A DNA stretch of 64,000 nucleotides from Planctomycetota bacterium (GTDB lineage: Bacteria; Planctomycetota; Planctomycetia; Gemmatales; Gemmataceae): NCBI GenBank assembly GCA_016195405.1, contig JACPZP010000006.1:1-64000 (forward strand). Reading direction: 5' to 3'. The notes below the pieces were generated by a model. The model had not been told where the DNA came from and did not search any database. It worked only from the letters and a program-made list of their open reading frames with translations. This document shows positions 8,419 to 16,809 of the stretch, in pieces (position 1 is the stretch's first letter; each line of letters begins with the position of its first letter). Both the position numbers and the translations under genes were made by a program.

Positions 8419-11124
8419 TCAACGCCACCTGATTTCCACCACCTGCACGTCGCCAGGATGCACACGAATTCGGATTTCACGCCATTCACCTTGGTTTTGC
8501 AGCGCCAAATCGCGGGGCTCGGTCCATTCCTTGGCGGATTTGATCGGCAGCTTGGTTCGCAGGACGACGTCGCTGAACGCGCGGCGGTCGACACGGGCGA
8601 TGCCGGTTTGCGTCTTGTCGATGCCGCGATTGTTGATCAGGCTTACCAGCCAACCATCTTTCGTCTTGTTCATCTGATACATGATTTCGCCTTGCGGCCG
8701 TTGGCCGTCGGCCAAGCGCACCTCGACGGGGAGAAGACCGTCTGTCAGGGCGTTCATTAGGTAGGGGATGGCGGGATGGGCGCGCTCGTCGAGGCCAACA
8801 AGGTTTGGGATGAGCGTGACGATGACGGCGCCTTGGCCGACCTGATGGCGCGTTATGAGTGGGACTTTCGGGCCGGCCCAAGCTAGAACCTTTGCGCCTT
8901 TTAGTTCCGTTCCGACGACTCCGTACGGAATCGCCGGGCGAACTTCTTGGCCGTCGGGAGACCACTCTTTCGCCAATGATGTGGTGCCTTTGACGGCAAT
9001 ACCGGTGAGCGTCGCGGGCCATTCCCTGCACGCCGTGAAGTTTACGACTAACGTGCCGCCTTTTTTCACATACTCGTCGAGAACTGGCTGCCACGGACCG
9101 CTCAAATCCACGTCGCCGGCCGCCCAGATTACTGGATAGTTGAAGATCGATCGTGCCTTCGCCGGGCGGTCGACGAGGACATCGAAGATGTCGCCGTAGA
9201 TGCCGCTCGGCATGCTCTGGACATCTGGCGCGGCGGGCAGGCCTTCCACGACGGCGGCGGGATGCCAGCAGATGTTGAACAACTCGCGCAGCTCGCGGTC
9301 GTTGACGTCTTCGGGGTAGTGATGCAGCATCTTGCAGCGGTAATTGACGCGCTCGTAACCGTGACCATAGCTGAGCAGGATGCCGATGGGCGTGTAGGGT
9401 TCGCCGCGGTCGGGGAGCCGGCTCGCGAAGCTCTGAAAATCCTCCGTGGCCCGGCCGAACGGTGAGAGCTGAATTGGATGCGTTCCGGGGCCCGGGAGCA
9501 TCCATTGGTTGGCCAGGTTTTGCTCCCAATAGATAGCCGACGCTCCTCCCATGTAATTGAGATAGTAGAGCTTGCGATACCAGGCGATCGAGACGCCGTC
9601 GGTTTCGGAGTACTTGCTGTGGAACCAGGCGTGGCCGGCGCCGCGCGGCACCTGCGGGTTTTGCGAGAAATAGTTGCAGGCGTCGCCGAAGTTGCCGCTG
9701 GCGTAGTTGATCCAAGCATGGCCGTACTGCCGGGCGGCGCCGCGCTCGAAAGCGATCCGCATCGGGACATGGACGTTGGTGGCGTCGATCTCGTAGCCGA
9801 CCGTCTTCACGCCCGATTCATGAAAGAGATGGGCGAGGCTGATCGAGTCCACTGACAGGCACGAGATGCCCTTATTCCAGTGATCCTCGCCGACTTTGGT
9901 CTTGTAAGATTTGCTCCAAGCCTCGGCCTGCTGCGCGCGCCATTGTTTGATGAGTTGATCGGCAAAGGCTCGTCGCGATTTAGGCGGCGCCGCTTCCGGA
10001 AAACCGATTCCGGTGGTGCCGATCGCTTCGCCGTGGATGTACCCGAGGAATTGGTCGGCCAACGGTCCGGTGAGCGCGGCGTAAGTGGCGGGGCCGTTCT
10101 TTTCGTTGTAATTGCCCGAGGCGTAGTTGGTCATGATGAAGAACGGCGTTTTGCTGCGTTCGAGCCATTGCCGCACCGGCGACTCAGGGGAGAGATCGGG
10201 CGAGTTGCCCAGATAGAAGCCCGGCAAGAGCTGCGGAAAGGACATGATCGGCACGTCCTTCTTACCGGCGAACTGTTTGTGAAACTTGTCGCGGATGTCG
10301 GCGGGCGGTGAGAACTGAAAAAAGACGTCGTAGGGCTTGAGCTTGGCGAGATCCTGTTTGGCCCACCACTTGGGATCGGCTTCGACGCCGGTCCACATGG
10401 AAAAATCGCGGGCCGCGAGCTTGGTGCGATTCCAGTCTTTGCCGAGCGGCAGATCTTTGCCACTGCCGCGCCAGGCCGCGCCATCCTTGGGTTGAAGGGC
10501 AAACGACTTTTGATACTCGAAGGCAGGCTTTTCACGGCCGACTGGGACGAACTTCGGATCGTCGGTGATGAGGACGGCATCGACTTGTCGCCACGCTTCT
10601 CCCGCTTTGTCAATAATTAGGCGAAGGCGTGCCGGTCCCTCCTCGAGTTTGGCGTCGAGTCCGCCCCAACCGAATGAGGATCCCCAGAAGAGTTGGTATT
10701 CGTCGTTGGGAGGTACGACGGGTTGGATGCCAAGTTCGGCGTTCAGAACCGCTTTCCCTGCTTGGTCGATGCGAACGCGAAACGGTTCGGTCTTGCGGCG
10801 ATGATCGACATAGCGGACCCAGACTTTGTAAGCGCCGGCGCGGGGGACAATTAGATCACGGTGGCACTCGGCCTTTGTTTCCTCGGCGGGAACGCCCATC
10901 GAGTTCCATTCGCTTTCGCCGCCCTGGGTCCATTCGGCGCTGATGCCGGGACCGGCGACGCCCCAGGCGCCTGTCGGCTTAGCCGCGCCGGTCCAGTATG
11001 CGAAAGCACCCTGCACCCCGTCGAACCATTCGGGTTCCAGCCAAAGATGCACTTGCGGTCGTTGCTGACCTGCCCAAAGGGACACGGTGGATATCAAAAC
11101 CAGCGTCAGGGAAGCAAGCCGCAT
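8419..11124 (-). CDS. Large secreted protein with N-terminal CBM-like domain and GH-like/amidotransferase-like domains
   Basis: The start at ATG 11124 has AAGGAG 6 bases upstream, giving 901 residues with a signal peptide ending near SLWAGQQ. Residues about 25-200 look like a carbohydrate-binding beta-sandwich (AGAYKVWVRYVDHRRK, ARLRLIIDKAGEAWRQVDAV). The middle (about 230-560) has TIM-barrel-like elements, and residues about 590-780 resemble a glutamine-amidotransferase-like or beta-galactosidase trimerisation domain (VLDEYVKKGGTLVVNFTA). This layout is common in planctomycete glycoside-hydrolase-like proteins, but I could not fix catalytic acids. Polysaccharide degradation outside the cell is the best inference. 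Confidence 0.75.
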   Translation of the reverse strand: MRLASLTLVLISTVSLWAGQQRPQVHLWLEPEWFDGVQGAFAYWTGAAKPTGAWGVAGPGISAEWTQGGESEWNSMGVPAEETKAECHRDLIVPRAGAYKVWVRYVDHRRKTEPFRVRIDQAGKAVLNAELGIQPVVPPNDEYQLFWGSSFGWGGLDAKLEEGPARLRLIIDKAGEAWRQVDAVLITDDPKFVPVGREKPAFEYQKSFALQPKDGAAWRGSGKDLPLGKDWNRTKLAARDFSMWTGVEADPKWWAKQDLAKLKPYDVFFQFSPPADIRDKFHKQFAGKKDVPIMSFPQLLPGFYLGNSPDLSPESPVRQWLERSKTPFFIMTNYASGNYNEKNGPATYAALTGPLADQFLGYIHGEAIGTTGIGFPEAAPPKSRRAFADQLIKQWRAQQAEAWSKSYKTKVGEDHWNKGISCLSVDSISLAHLFHESGVKTVGYEIDATNVHVPMRIAFERGAARQYGHAWINYASGNFGDACNYFSQNPQVPRGAGHAWFHSKYSETDGVSIAWYRKLYYLNYMGGASAIYWEQNLANQWMLPGPGTHPIQLSPFGRATEDFQSFASRLPDRGEPYTPIGILLSYGHGYERVNYRCKMLHHYPEDVNDRELRELFNICWHPAAVVEGLPAAPDVQSMPSGIYGDIFDVLVDRPAKARSIFNYPVIWAAGDVDLSGPWQPVLDEYVKKGGTLVVNFTACREWPATLTGIAVKGTTSLAKEWSPDGQEVRPAIPYGVVGTELKGAKVLAWAGPKVPLITRHQVGQGAVIVTLIPNLVGLDERAHPAIPYLMNALTDGLLPVEVRLADGQRPQGEIMYQMNKTKDGWLVSLINNRGIDKTQTGIARVDRRAFSDVVLRTKLPIKSAKEWTEPRDLALQNQGEWREIRIRVHPGDVQVVEIRWR

Positions 11125-11310
11125 GAGCAACTCCTTTGAGAAGCGTCGTCATCGTCATTTCTGTTGGAATCAGATTAATCGATCCCGTATCGCGCGTCAC
11201 GAAAAGACTTCAGAGGTCTTGGAGACTTTGGAACTGTGACGCACACCCTGGAATCGCGCTTCGTTTCCGTGTATTCTTAATCCGTGAGTTTTTCGCCGTA
11301 ATCCAGTCTC

Positions 11311-11362
11311 GTAGCTGAATTCGTAAGAATTCGGGAATCTGAACTCTTACGAGTTCCGCTAC
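11311..11362. repeat. Palindromic repeat of the GTAGCTGAATTCGTNAGAATTCGG family
   Basis: The block starts GTAGCTGAATTCGTAAGAATTC and ends with GAACTCTTACGAGTTCCGCTAC, two small palindromes with inverted outer ends. A related copy lies at 26503-26583 after the second HEAT-repeat gene. It sits just upstream of pssA and may influence its transcript. Confidence 0.65.
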
Positions 11363-11385
11363 GATTCGAACCATTGTGGCGCAGC

Positions 11386-12234
11386 ATGGGACCTCCGTCC
11401 GTGAAGAAAATCGCTGTCGTGCCGACGCTGTTGACTTTGGGAAACGGTGTGTGCGGCTTCGTCGCCATCACGTTCGCCAGCAAGATCAATTCCGGAGATT
11501 CTTCCGCCCTGGCCGACATCAATTTCGCCATCGCAGGCTGGTTCATCATGGCGGCGATGGTCTTCGACATGCTCGACGGCTACATCGCCCGGCTGTCGAA
11601 GACGGCGAGCAAGTTCGGCGGCGAGCTTGACAGCCTGTGCGACGCCATCAGCTTCGGCGTCGCCCCGGCTTTTCTCTTGCTCAAGATCGGCCCCGGTTGG
11701 GATCGGCCATTACTCCACCGCTTCCTCGCAGGCATCGCCGCATTGTATATGGTGTGCGCGATCCTGCGTTTGGCGCGGTTCAATGTGGAAAACAGCCCCG
11801 ATCCCACAAGCCATAAACGATTCCGTGGGCTGCCTTCGCCTGGAGCGGCCGGCTGCCTGGCATCGCTGGCAATCCTGCGCGGCGCGTTCCCGGGAACGCT
11901 CGGCCAACTGTGGCCGGAAGCGAATCCGCCGCAGATTCACGACACGGTGTCGCAGCTGGTGGAAGTCATCGCGCCGGTCGGCGCGCTGGTCGTCGCGCTT
12001 CTCATGGTCAGCCGCGTGCCCTATCCGCACGTGACCAAGAAAATCCTGCGCGGCCGGCGGCACCTAGGGCATCTGATACAAATCCTGTTGGCGGCCTTCG
12101 TGATTCTTCTGGTGCGCGAGCTGGCTCTGGTGGTCATCTTTTGGGCATATGCGCTGGCCATGCCGCTTCGCTATGCGCTAGTGAGGAACCTCCGCCGCGA
12201 AGCCTTGCCGGCGCCGGATACTTTGCCGCGTTAG
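11386..12234 (+). CDS. pssA: CDP-diacylglycerol-serine O-phosphatidyltransferase
   Basis: The protein transfers phosphatidyl from CDP-diacylglycerol to serine in the inner membrane, the first step to phosphatidylethanolamine. The CDP-alcohol phosphotransferase signature is complete: D-x2-DG-x2-AR-x8-G-x3-D-x3-D is read in DMLDGYIARLSKTASKFGG followed by ELDSLCD. Several hydrophobic helices follow (AFVILLVRELALVVIFWAYA near the end). The 282-residue length fits type II PssA. The start ATG 11386 is preferred because family proteins begin near the KKIAVVPTLLTLGN segment, although its ribosome-binding site is weak and the frame is open from a TTG at 11374. Riboflavin synthase follows on the same strand. 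Confidence 0.92.
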   Translation: MGPPSVKKIAVVPTLLTLGNGVCGFVAITFASKINSGDSSALADINFAIAGWFIMAAMVFDMLDGYIARLSKTASKFGGELDSLCDAISFGVAPAFLLLKIGPGWDRPLLHRFLAGIAALYMVCAILRLARFNVENSPDPTSHKRFRGLPSPGAAGCLASLAILRGAFPGTLGQLWPEANPPQIHDTVSQLVEVIAPVGALVVALLMVSRVPYPHVTKKILRGRRHLGHLIQILLAAFVILLVRELALVVIFWAYALAMPLRYALVRNLRREALPAPDTLPR

Positions 12235-12298
12235 ACTCACGATTCCCGTGCGCTCCAAGACACGATCCGCGCTAACCGCAAGCGGGATTCCCGATCCC

Positions 12299-12904
12299 AT
12301 GTTCACCGGCCTCATTGAAGCCCTTGGCGCTGTCACTGCCGTCCACCCCGATGGCGCGGGCCGGCTCTTGGAAATCCGCGAACCCGGCATCGCTGCCGAT
12401 CTCTCCGTCGGCGCCAGCGTCGCCGTCAACGGCGTCTGTCTCACGGTGGTGGCATGTGCCGGCGATTGCTTCCGATTCCAGACCGGCCCAGAAACGCTCC
12501 GCCTCACAAACCTCGGCGAGCTTGAACCGGGGATGCGCGTGAACTTGGAGCGCTCGCTGCGCGTCAGCGACCGGCTCGGCGGCCACATCGTGCAGGGACA
12601 CGTCGACGGCATTGCCCGGTTGGAGAAACGGGAAGCGCAAGGCGAATGGGAGATGCTCTGGTTCTCCTGTCCGAAGGAACTGACGCGGCAGATGGCTCCC
12701 AAGGGTTCTGTAGCCGTCGATGGGGTGAGCTTGACGCTCGTGGATGTTACGGACACGGGCTTCAGCGTGGCCCTGATTCCGCATACCTTGGCCGCCACAA
12801 CTCTCGGCTCGAAGAAACCTACCGCAACCGTGAACCTGGAGACCGATGTGTTGGCGAAATATGTCGGGCGCTACCTGAATACGGCGGGCTTTGGAGTGCG
12901 ATGA
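12299..12904 (+). CDS. ribE: Riboflavin synthase, alpha chain
   Basis: The enzyme dismutates two 6,7-dimethyl-8-ribityllumazine molecules to riboflavin. The N-terminus MFTGLIEALGAV is diagnostic, and the 201-residue protein shows the two lumazine-binding repeats. The first contains VAVNGVCLTVV and the second VAVDGVSLTLVDV, with GHIVQGHVDG linking them. Start chosen at ATG 12299 to match the universal MFTGL N-terminus, although the frame is open upstream. It lies 64 bases after pssA and 54 bases before hemF on the same strand, so these housekeeping genes may be co-transcribed. The name ribE (or ribC) depends on nomenclature. Confidence 0.95.
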   Translation: MFTGLIEALGAVTAVHPDGAGRLLEIREPGIAADLSVGASVAVNGVCLTVVACAGDCFRFQTGPETLRLTNLGELEPGMRVNLERSLRVSDRLGGHIVQGHVDGIARLEKREAQGEWEMLWFSCPKELTRQMAPKGSVAVDGVSLTLVDVTDTGFSVALIPHTLAATTLGSKKPTATVNLETDVLAKYVGRYLNTAGFGVR

Positions 12905-12958
12905 CGCGGCGCCGCTTTAGGATTTCGGAATTTCTCTAAGAGTGTACGGGTATCCGCA

Positions 12959-13873
12959 ATGAGCACAACGGATTCCGATCGATCCGAAGCGGCGTCGTTC
13001 TTCCGCGGCTTGCAAGACCGCATCGGTGCCGCGCTGGAAGAAGTCGACGGCGTCGCGCATTTTCGCACAGACGATTGGCAGCGCGAAGGGGGAGGCGGAG
13101 GGCGGACGCGAATTCTGGTAGACGGCGGCGTCTTCGAAAAGGCGGGCGTCAATTACTCCGAAGTCTACGGCGAAATGGCGCCGGAGTTCGCCGCCCAAAT
13201 TCCGGGCGAGGGCCGTGCCTTCACCGCGACGGGCATCTCGCTGGTGCTTCATCCGCACAGTCCGTTCCTTCCGACCGTGCACGCCAATTTCCGCTTCCTC
13301 ACGAAGGGCACGAAACGATGGTTCGGCGGCGGCGCTGATCTGACGCCTTATTATCCCTTTGGCGACGACGTGATTCACTTTCACCGGACCTGGCGCGACG
13401 TCTGCTCTCGGCATGGTCCGCCGGTCGATTACGCGCGATTCAAAAAGTGGTGTGATGAGTATTTTTTTCTTGCCCATCGCGCTGAAGCCCGAGGCGTAGG
13501 CGGCATTTTTTTCGATGATCTCGAGGGCGATTTCGAAACGCTCTTCCGCTTTGTCAAGGATTGCGGCAACGCATTCTTGGAAGCCTATCTGCCGATCGTA
13601 GGAAGGCGAAAGGATATGCCATACAGCGAAGGTGAGCGCGCATTTCAGGAGTTCCGTCGCGGCCGGTACGTGGAGTTTAATTTGCTTTATGATCGTGGAA
13701 CGCTTTTCGGGCTTAAGACCGGGGGCCGGATCGAGTCGATCCTGATGTCGTTGCCGCCGGTTGTGCGTTGGGTTTACGATTTCACGCCGCAGCTGGGATC
13801 GCGCGAGGCGAAGTTGTACGAATACTTGAAGCCGCGCGAATGGGCCGACGAGCCTATCCACGATGAGACATGA
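12959..13873 (+). CDS. hemF: Oxygen-dependent coproporphyrinogen III oxidase
   Basis: This enzyme converts coproporphyrinogen III to protoporphyrinogen IX using O2 in haem synthesis. It has 304 residues, close to the usual length of about 300. Family signatures are present: GVNYSEVYG, ISLVLHPHSPFLPTVHANFR, WFGGGADLTPYYP, RGVGGIFFDD and RYVEFNLLYDRGTLFGL. The last includes the Arg and Asp residues of the dimer and active-site region. It implies aerobic growth, in line with the several c-type cytochrome and Rieske genes in the window. The small COX24-like gene converges with it 9 bases downstream. Confidence 0.96.
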   Translation: MSTTDSDRSEAASFFRGLQDRIGAALEEVDGVAHFRTDDWQREGGGGGRTRILVDGGVFEKAGVNYSEVYGEMAPEFAAQIPGEGRAFTATGISLVLHPHSPFLPTVHANFRFLTKGTKRWFGGGADLTPYYPFGDDVIHFHRTWRDVCSRHGPPVDYARFKKWCDEYFFLAHRAEARGVGGIFFDDLEGDFETLFRFVKDCGNAFLEAYLPIVGRRKDMPYSEGERAFQEFRRGRYVEFNLLYDRGTLFGLKTGGRIESILMSLPPVVRWVYDFTPQLGSREAKLYEYLKPREWADEPIHDET

Positions 13874-13882
13874 GATTCCGCG

Positions 13883-13969
13883 TTATTTGCGATGGCGAAT
13901 CTTGGCGCGCATGCGGCGCTTCTTCCGGCCAACTTTGCGCCGTCCTGAGCCACGCCTGCGACTGCCCAT
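13883..13969 (-). CDS. 28-residue very basic COX24/bS22-like small ribosomal protein
   Basis: The minus strand from ATG 13969 to TAA 13883 encodes 28 residues of which more than half are Arg or Lys. It starts MGS and carries a GRKKRRMRAKIRHRK tail. This size and pattern match the AURKAIP1/COX24-domain small proteins (bS22-like) seen in Planctomycetes, Bacteroidetes and Chlamydiae, thought to bind the small ribosomal subunit. GGAGA lies 5 bases before the ATG. It converges on hemF. The gene is short enough to be missed by standard callers. The basic composition could also arise by chance in GC-rich antisense DNA, so confidence is moderate. Confidence 0.65.
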   Translation of the reverse strand: MGSRRRGSGRRKVGRKKRRMRAKIRHRK

Positions 13970-14443
13970 GCGATTCTCCGCGGAAAATTCAATTCACCTT
14001 CGCAAACCGCAATTATAGACCTGGCCTCGCCCTCGGCAAGTGGCACACAAGCTGCCCACTGGATTACAAACCAACTGCGTCCGGCGGATTCTTCGTAGCA
14101 ATCGCGAGATTCCGTCTTTTTGGCGCGCTCGCCATAAAAGCAGCCATGTTACCCAATCTTCCCAGCTATTCCGGATTGCGGATTGGTTTCCAATCCGCAA
14201 ATAATGAAGGGCCATTGGCGTGGACAGCGAAACGGAAGGAGCAGAAAGAAATGGCAGAGAGACTTTAGCCTTGGTTGGCGCCATTTTGGCGAGTTTTGGG
14301 TTCCATGTGTAGGGTACGGTCGGAACGCCAACTTGGCGCAATCCGGGGTTGCCGGGTGGTATAGACGCCGATATACTGCCCCTTTTATAAGAGGTTGCCC
14401 TGAAAGCAGTTCCCTAAATCGCCTGCTTTGTTAGACCACGGAC
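13970..14443. other. 474-base intergenic region, no gene supported
   Basis: The stretch separates the minus-strand COX24-like gene from the plus-strand acyl-assembly locus and is therefore where the promoter of that locus should lie. A TATACT hexamer near 14370 is a possible -10 element, but no matching -35 is clear. Several short frames have no start signal or family resemblance. Confidence 0.4.
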
Positions 14444-14932
14444 ATGCGCTTCAACTTGGTGGATCGGTTGCTTGACTTTGAGCCAGGCCAACGCATCCGC
14501 CTGGTTAAGAACTTGACGTTGGCCGAGGAATACCTGGCCGACCACTTTCCGACGTTCCCGGTGATGCCGGGCGTGTTGATGCTTGAGACGTTGGTCGAAG
14601 CCGGCGCCTGGCTCTTACGCTTCACGGACGATTTTCGCCATAGCGTCATCGTGCTGCGCGAGGCGCGCAACGTGAAATACGGCAACTTCATGGAGCCGGG
14701 CCGCAGCCTGGTGGTGACGGCTGAGATCGCCGAAATGCGGGAGGACAAGCCGGAGGTGACGTTCAAAGGGAAGGGGGAAATGGACGGCGCCTCAACGGTG
14801 TCGGCCAAGTTCACCCTGACCCGCTACAACCTCCGCGACCGCAACCCGGCTTTGGAGCGGGTTGATCGGCGCATCGTCGAGCATTTGCGCGGCGTGGCCA
14901 TGGCCCTCAAGGGTGAATTGAGTCAAGAGTAG
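14444..14932 (+). CDS. FabZ-like hot-dog 3-hydroxyacyl-ACP dehydratase (first of two)
   Basis: The 162-residue protein carries HFPTFPVMPGVLMLE, close to the FabZ/FabA active-site motif HFPGxPxxPGVLxxE. His34 is the candidate catalytic His and the Glu ends the motif, and the usual Gly after HFP is Thr. It would remove water from a 3-hydroxyacyl chain held on the carrier protein encoded downstream. It is the first gene of an eight-gene co-directional locus. A palindromic repeat starting within its stop codon fills the gap to the ketoreductase gene. The C-terminal tail after about residue 130 is longer and more charged than in housekeeping FabZ. A role in specialised rather than bulk fatty-acid synthesis is inferred from context. 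Confidence 0.85.
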   Translation: MRFNLVDRLLDFEPGQRIRLVKNLTLAEEYLADHFPTFPVMPGVLMLETLVEAGAWLLRFTDDFRHSVIVLREARNVKYGNFMEPGRSLVVTAEIAEMREDKPEVTFKGKGEMDGASTVSAKFTLTRYNLRDRNPALERVDRRIVEHLRGVAMALKGELSQE

Positions 14933-14983
14933 GACGGTTTTGCAACCGTCCTCTGCAACGGACGGATTGCAAATCCGTCCTAC
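14930..14983. repeat. Palindromic repeat TAGGACGGNTTGCAANCCGTCC, copy 1
   Basis: Two hairpins, GGACGGTTTTGCAACCGTCC and GGACGGATTGCAAATCCGTCC, lie back to back between the first dehydratase and ketoreductase genes. Related copies are at 15769-15826 and 27477-27532. The element begins at the stop codon of the preceding gene, so the tag of the stop is part of the repeat. Confidence 0.8.
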
Positions 14984-14998
14984 GCGTCGGAGGTGAGG

Positions 14999-15757
14999 AT
15001 GCGGCTAAAGGGCCAGATCGCGCTGGTAACGGGAGGGAGCCGGGGGATCGGTCGCGGAATCGTGAAGGCATTCGCGCGTGAAGGCGCCAAGGTCGCTTTT
15101 GTTTACCGCGGCAACAAAGAGGCCGCCGACAGCTTGGTCGCTGAGGTGCAAGGCTTGGACGGCACAATCATGGCGCTGCAAGCAGACGTGGCCAAGGCGG
15201 AAGATGCAAAGACATGCGTTGAGAAAATCGAGAAGGAGTGGGGGCCGGTCGAGATCTTGGTGAACAACGCCGGCATTATCCGCGACGACTTGTTCGTGCG
15301 GCTGGAGCCGGAAGCATGGAACAGCGTCATCGAGACCAACCTGGGAGGGACGTTTAACTTCACGCACGCCGTCGCCTACGGCATGATGAAGGCTCGCAAA
15401 GGACGGATCATCAACATCAGCAGCGTCGTGGCCGAGCACACCAACCCCGGCCAGACGAACTACGCGGCCAGCAAAGGCGCGATCAATGCCTTTACGCGAG
15501 CGCTGGCTGTGGAGCTAGCAAGTCGCGGCGTCACGGTGAACGCGATCGCGCCGGGCTTCATCGAGACCGACATGAGCGCAGCCGTGCGAAACAAGGCGGG
15601 CGACCTGATCAAGAAAATGATTCCGGCGCGCCGCCTGGGAGAACCTGAGGATATCGCCAAGGCCGCGGTGTTTCTGGCGAGCAGCGACGCCGGCTACATA
15701 ACCGGACAGGTGCTGACCGTGGACGGCGGCCTGAGCTTAGGCGCCAGCGCGATGTAG
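14999..15757 (+). CDS. FabG-like 3-oxoacyl-ACP reductase (SDR family)
   Basis: The 252-residue short-chain dehydrogenase has the NADPH-binding TGGSRGIGRGI motif at its N-terminus, NNAG, and the catalytic Ser-Tyr-Lys set in NISSVV and TNYAASKGA. The PGFIETDM and GQVLTVDGG segments are typical of FabG. It reduces 3-oxoacyl-ACP to 3-hydroxyacyl-ACP. The ATG at 14999 with GGAGG 6 bases upstream is preferred over the in-frame GTG at 14993. The gene lies between two copies of the same palindromic repeat in an acyl-assembly operon. Another genomic FabG probably serves housekeeping fatty-acid synthesis, but that cannot be seen here. Confidence 0.9.
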   Translation: MRLKGQIALVTGGSRGIGRGIVKAFAREGAKVAFVYRGNKEAADSLVAEVQGLDGTIMALQADVAKAEDAKTCVEKIEKEWGPVEILVNNAGIIRDDLFVRLEPEAWNSVIETNLGGTFNFTHAVAYGMMKARKGRIINISSVVAEHTNPGQTNYAASKGAINAFTRALAVELASRGVTVNAIAPGFIETDMSAAVRNKAGDLIKKMIPARRLGEPEDIAKAAVFLASSDAGYITGQVLTVDGGLSLGASAM

Positions 15758-15768
15758 GAAACGGACAC

Positions 15769-15826
15769 GTAGGACGGATTTGCAATCCGTCCGGGCCGAA
15801 TTTGACGGATTGCAAATCCGTCCTAC
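15769..15826. repeat. Palindromic repeat TAGGACGGNTTGCAANCCGTCC, copy 2
   Basis: The element runs from GTAGGACGGATTTGCAATCC to a mirrored end GGATTGCAAATCCGTCCTAC, forming a large stem. It lies between the ketoreductase and acyl carrier protein genes, inside the operon, and is closely related to copies at 14930 and 27477. Confidence 0.8.
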
Positions 15827-15888
15827 GAGAAGCAACGGCGAGAAACCAACAACAAGCAACGAGTTCTTTACTTTTGGAGGAATGGATC

Positions 15889-16278
15889 ATGCCGACCCAG
15901 GATGAAATTTATGCCAAAGTGTCCGCCACCTTGGTCGAAGCCCTCAACGTGGACGAAGACGAGATCAAGCCCACCGCCACCTTGCAGGGAGACTTGGGAG
16001 CGGAATCGATCGACTTTCTCGACATCGTGTTCCGTCTGGAGCGCGAGTTTGGCATCAAGATTCCGCGCGGCGAGCTGTTCCCCGAAGCGATCTTCCAGGG
16101 CGATCCCGAGTTCGTGCAGGACGGCAAGGTTACCGATAAAGGACTGTCGGAGCTGAAGGCCCGCATGCCGTTCGCCGACCTGTCCGGCTTTGAGAAAAAC
16201 CCCGAGCTGACGGGCATCGGCGACCTGTTCACCGTCGACATGATCACCCGGTATATCCAAGGAAAACTGGGGAATTAA
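15889..16278 (+). CDS. Enlarged acyl carrier protein
   Basis: The 129-residue protein holds the phosphopantetheine attachment motif DLGAESIDFLD, with Ser40 as the modification site. Helix I and II regions look normal (TLVEALNVDEDEIKPTATL). Between helix II (IVFRLEREFGIKIPRGELF) and the helix near the C-terminus (LFTVDMITRYIQGKL) lies an extra stretch of about 45 residues absent from standard 75-80-residue ACPs. It tethers the growing acyl chain for the neighbouring reductase, dehydratases and ketosynthases. The ATG has GGAGG 8 bases upstream, and its stop overlaps the next ATG (TAATG), so the second dehydratase is translationally coupled. The insert may serve recognition of partner enzymes. 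Confidence 0.88.
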   Translation: MPTQDEIYAKVSATLVEALNVDEDEIKPTATLQGDLGAESIDFLDIVFRLEREFGIKIPRGELFPEAIFQGDPEFVQDGKVTDKGLSELKARMPFADLSGFEKNPELTGIGDLFTVDMITRYIQGKLGN

Positions 16279-16808
16279 TGCGCTGGCTGTGGATCGACCG
16301 CTTTCTGGAGTTCCACCCTGGCAAATCGGCTCGGGCCGTCAAAAACCTGAGCCTCGCAGAAGACGTGTTCGCCGAGCATTTTCCCGGCTATCCGGTGATG
16401 CCGGCCACCTTGATTCTCGAAGGCCTCGCTCAGACCGGCGGCATTCTGGTCGGCGAGGCCAACGACTTTCAGGAAAAAGTCGTGCTGGCCAAGATCATTC
16501 ACGCCGTCTTCCACCGCGAAGCACTGGCCGGCGAACAGTTGATCTACGACGTCGAGCTATTGCACCTAAGGCCGGAAGGGGCCTCCGTGCAAGGAAAGGT
16601 TACCTCGGCGCCGATCGGTGATCCCGTGATCGGTGATCCTGGAAAAACGGCAACCGCTGTGGGCGAGGCGGAAATCTTTTTCGCCCACCTCGACAAAGCG
16701 CGCTCCCAGCAGTTGTTCGGCGACCATAATTTCGTCTTCAGCGGAGAGCTGAAGCACATGCTGGGACTCGCGAAGGTGGCGGCCAAGAAGAAGAACGGCG
16801 AAACGTGA
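16278..16808 (+). CDS. FabZ-like hot-dog 3-hydroxyacyl-ACP dehydratase (second of two)
   Basis: The 176-residue protein has the full motif HFPGYPVMPATLILEGLAQ, with His34 and the Glu of the dehydratase active site. It is coupled to the carrier protein gene by a TAATG overlap. A segment about residues 113-122 encodes GDPVIGDPG, produced by a short tandem duplication of GTGATCGGTGATCC in the DNA, so a loop has been expanded. The two dehydratases in the locus differ clearly in sequence. One may act on different chain lengths or the pair may form a heteromer, as hot-dog proteins often do. The downstream ketosynthase-like gene starts 1 base after its stop. Confidence 0.87.
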   Translation: MRWLWIDRFLEFHPGKSARAVKNLSLAEDVFAEHFPGYPVMPATLILEGLAQTGGILVGEANDFQEKVVLAKIIHAVFHREALAGEQLIYDVELLHLRPEGASVQGKVTSAPIGDPVIGDPGKTATAVGEAEIFFAHLDKARSQQLFGDHNFVFSGELKHMLGLAKVAAKKKNGET

Positions 16809-16809
16809 T

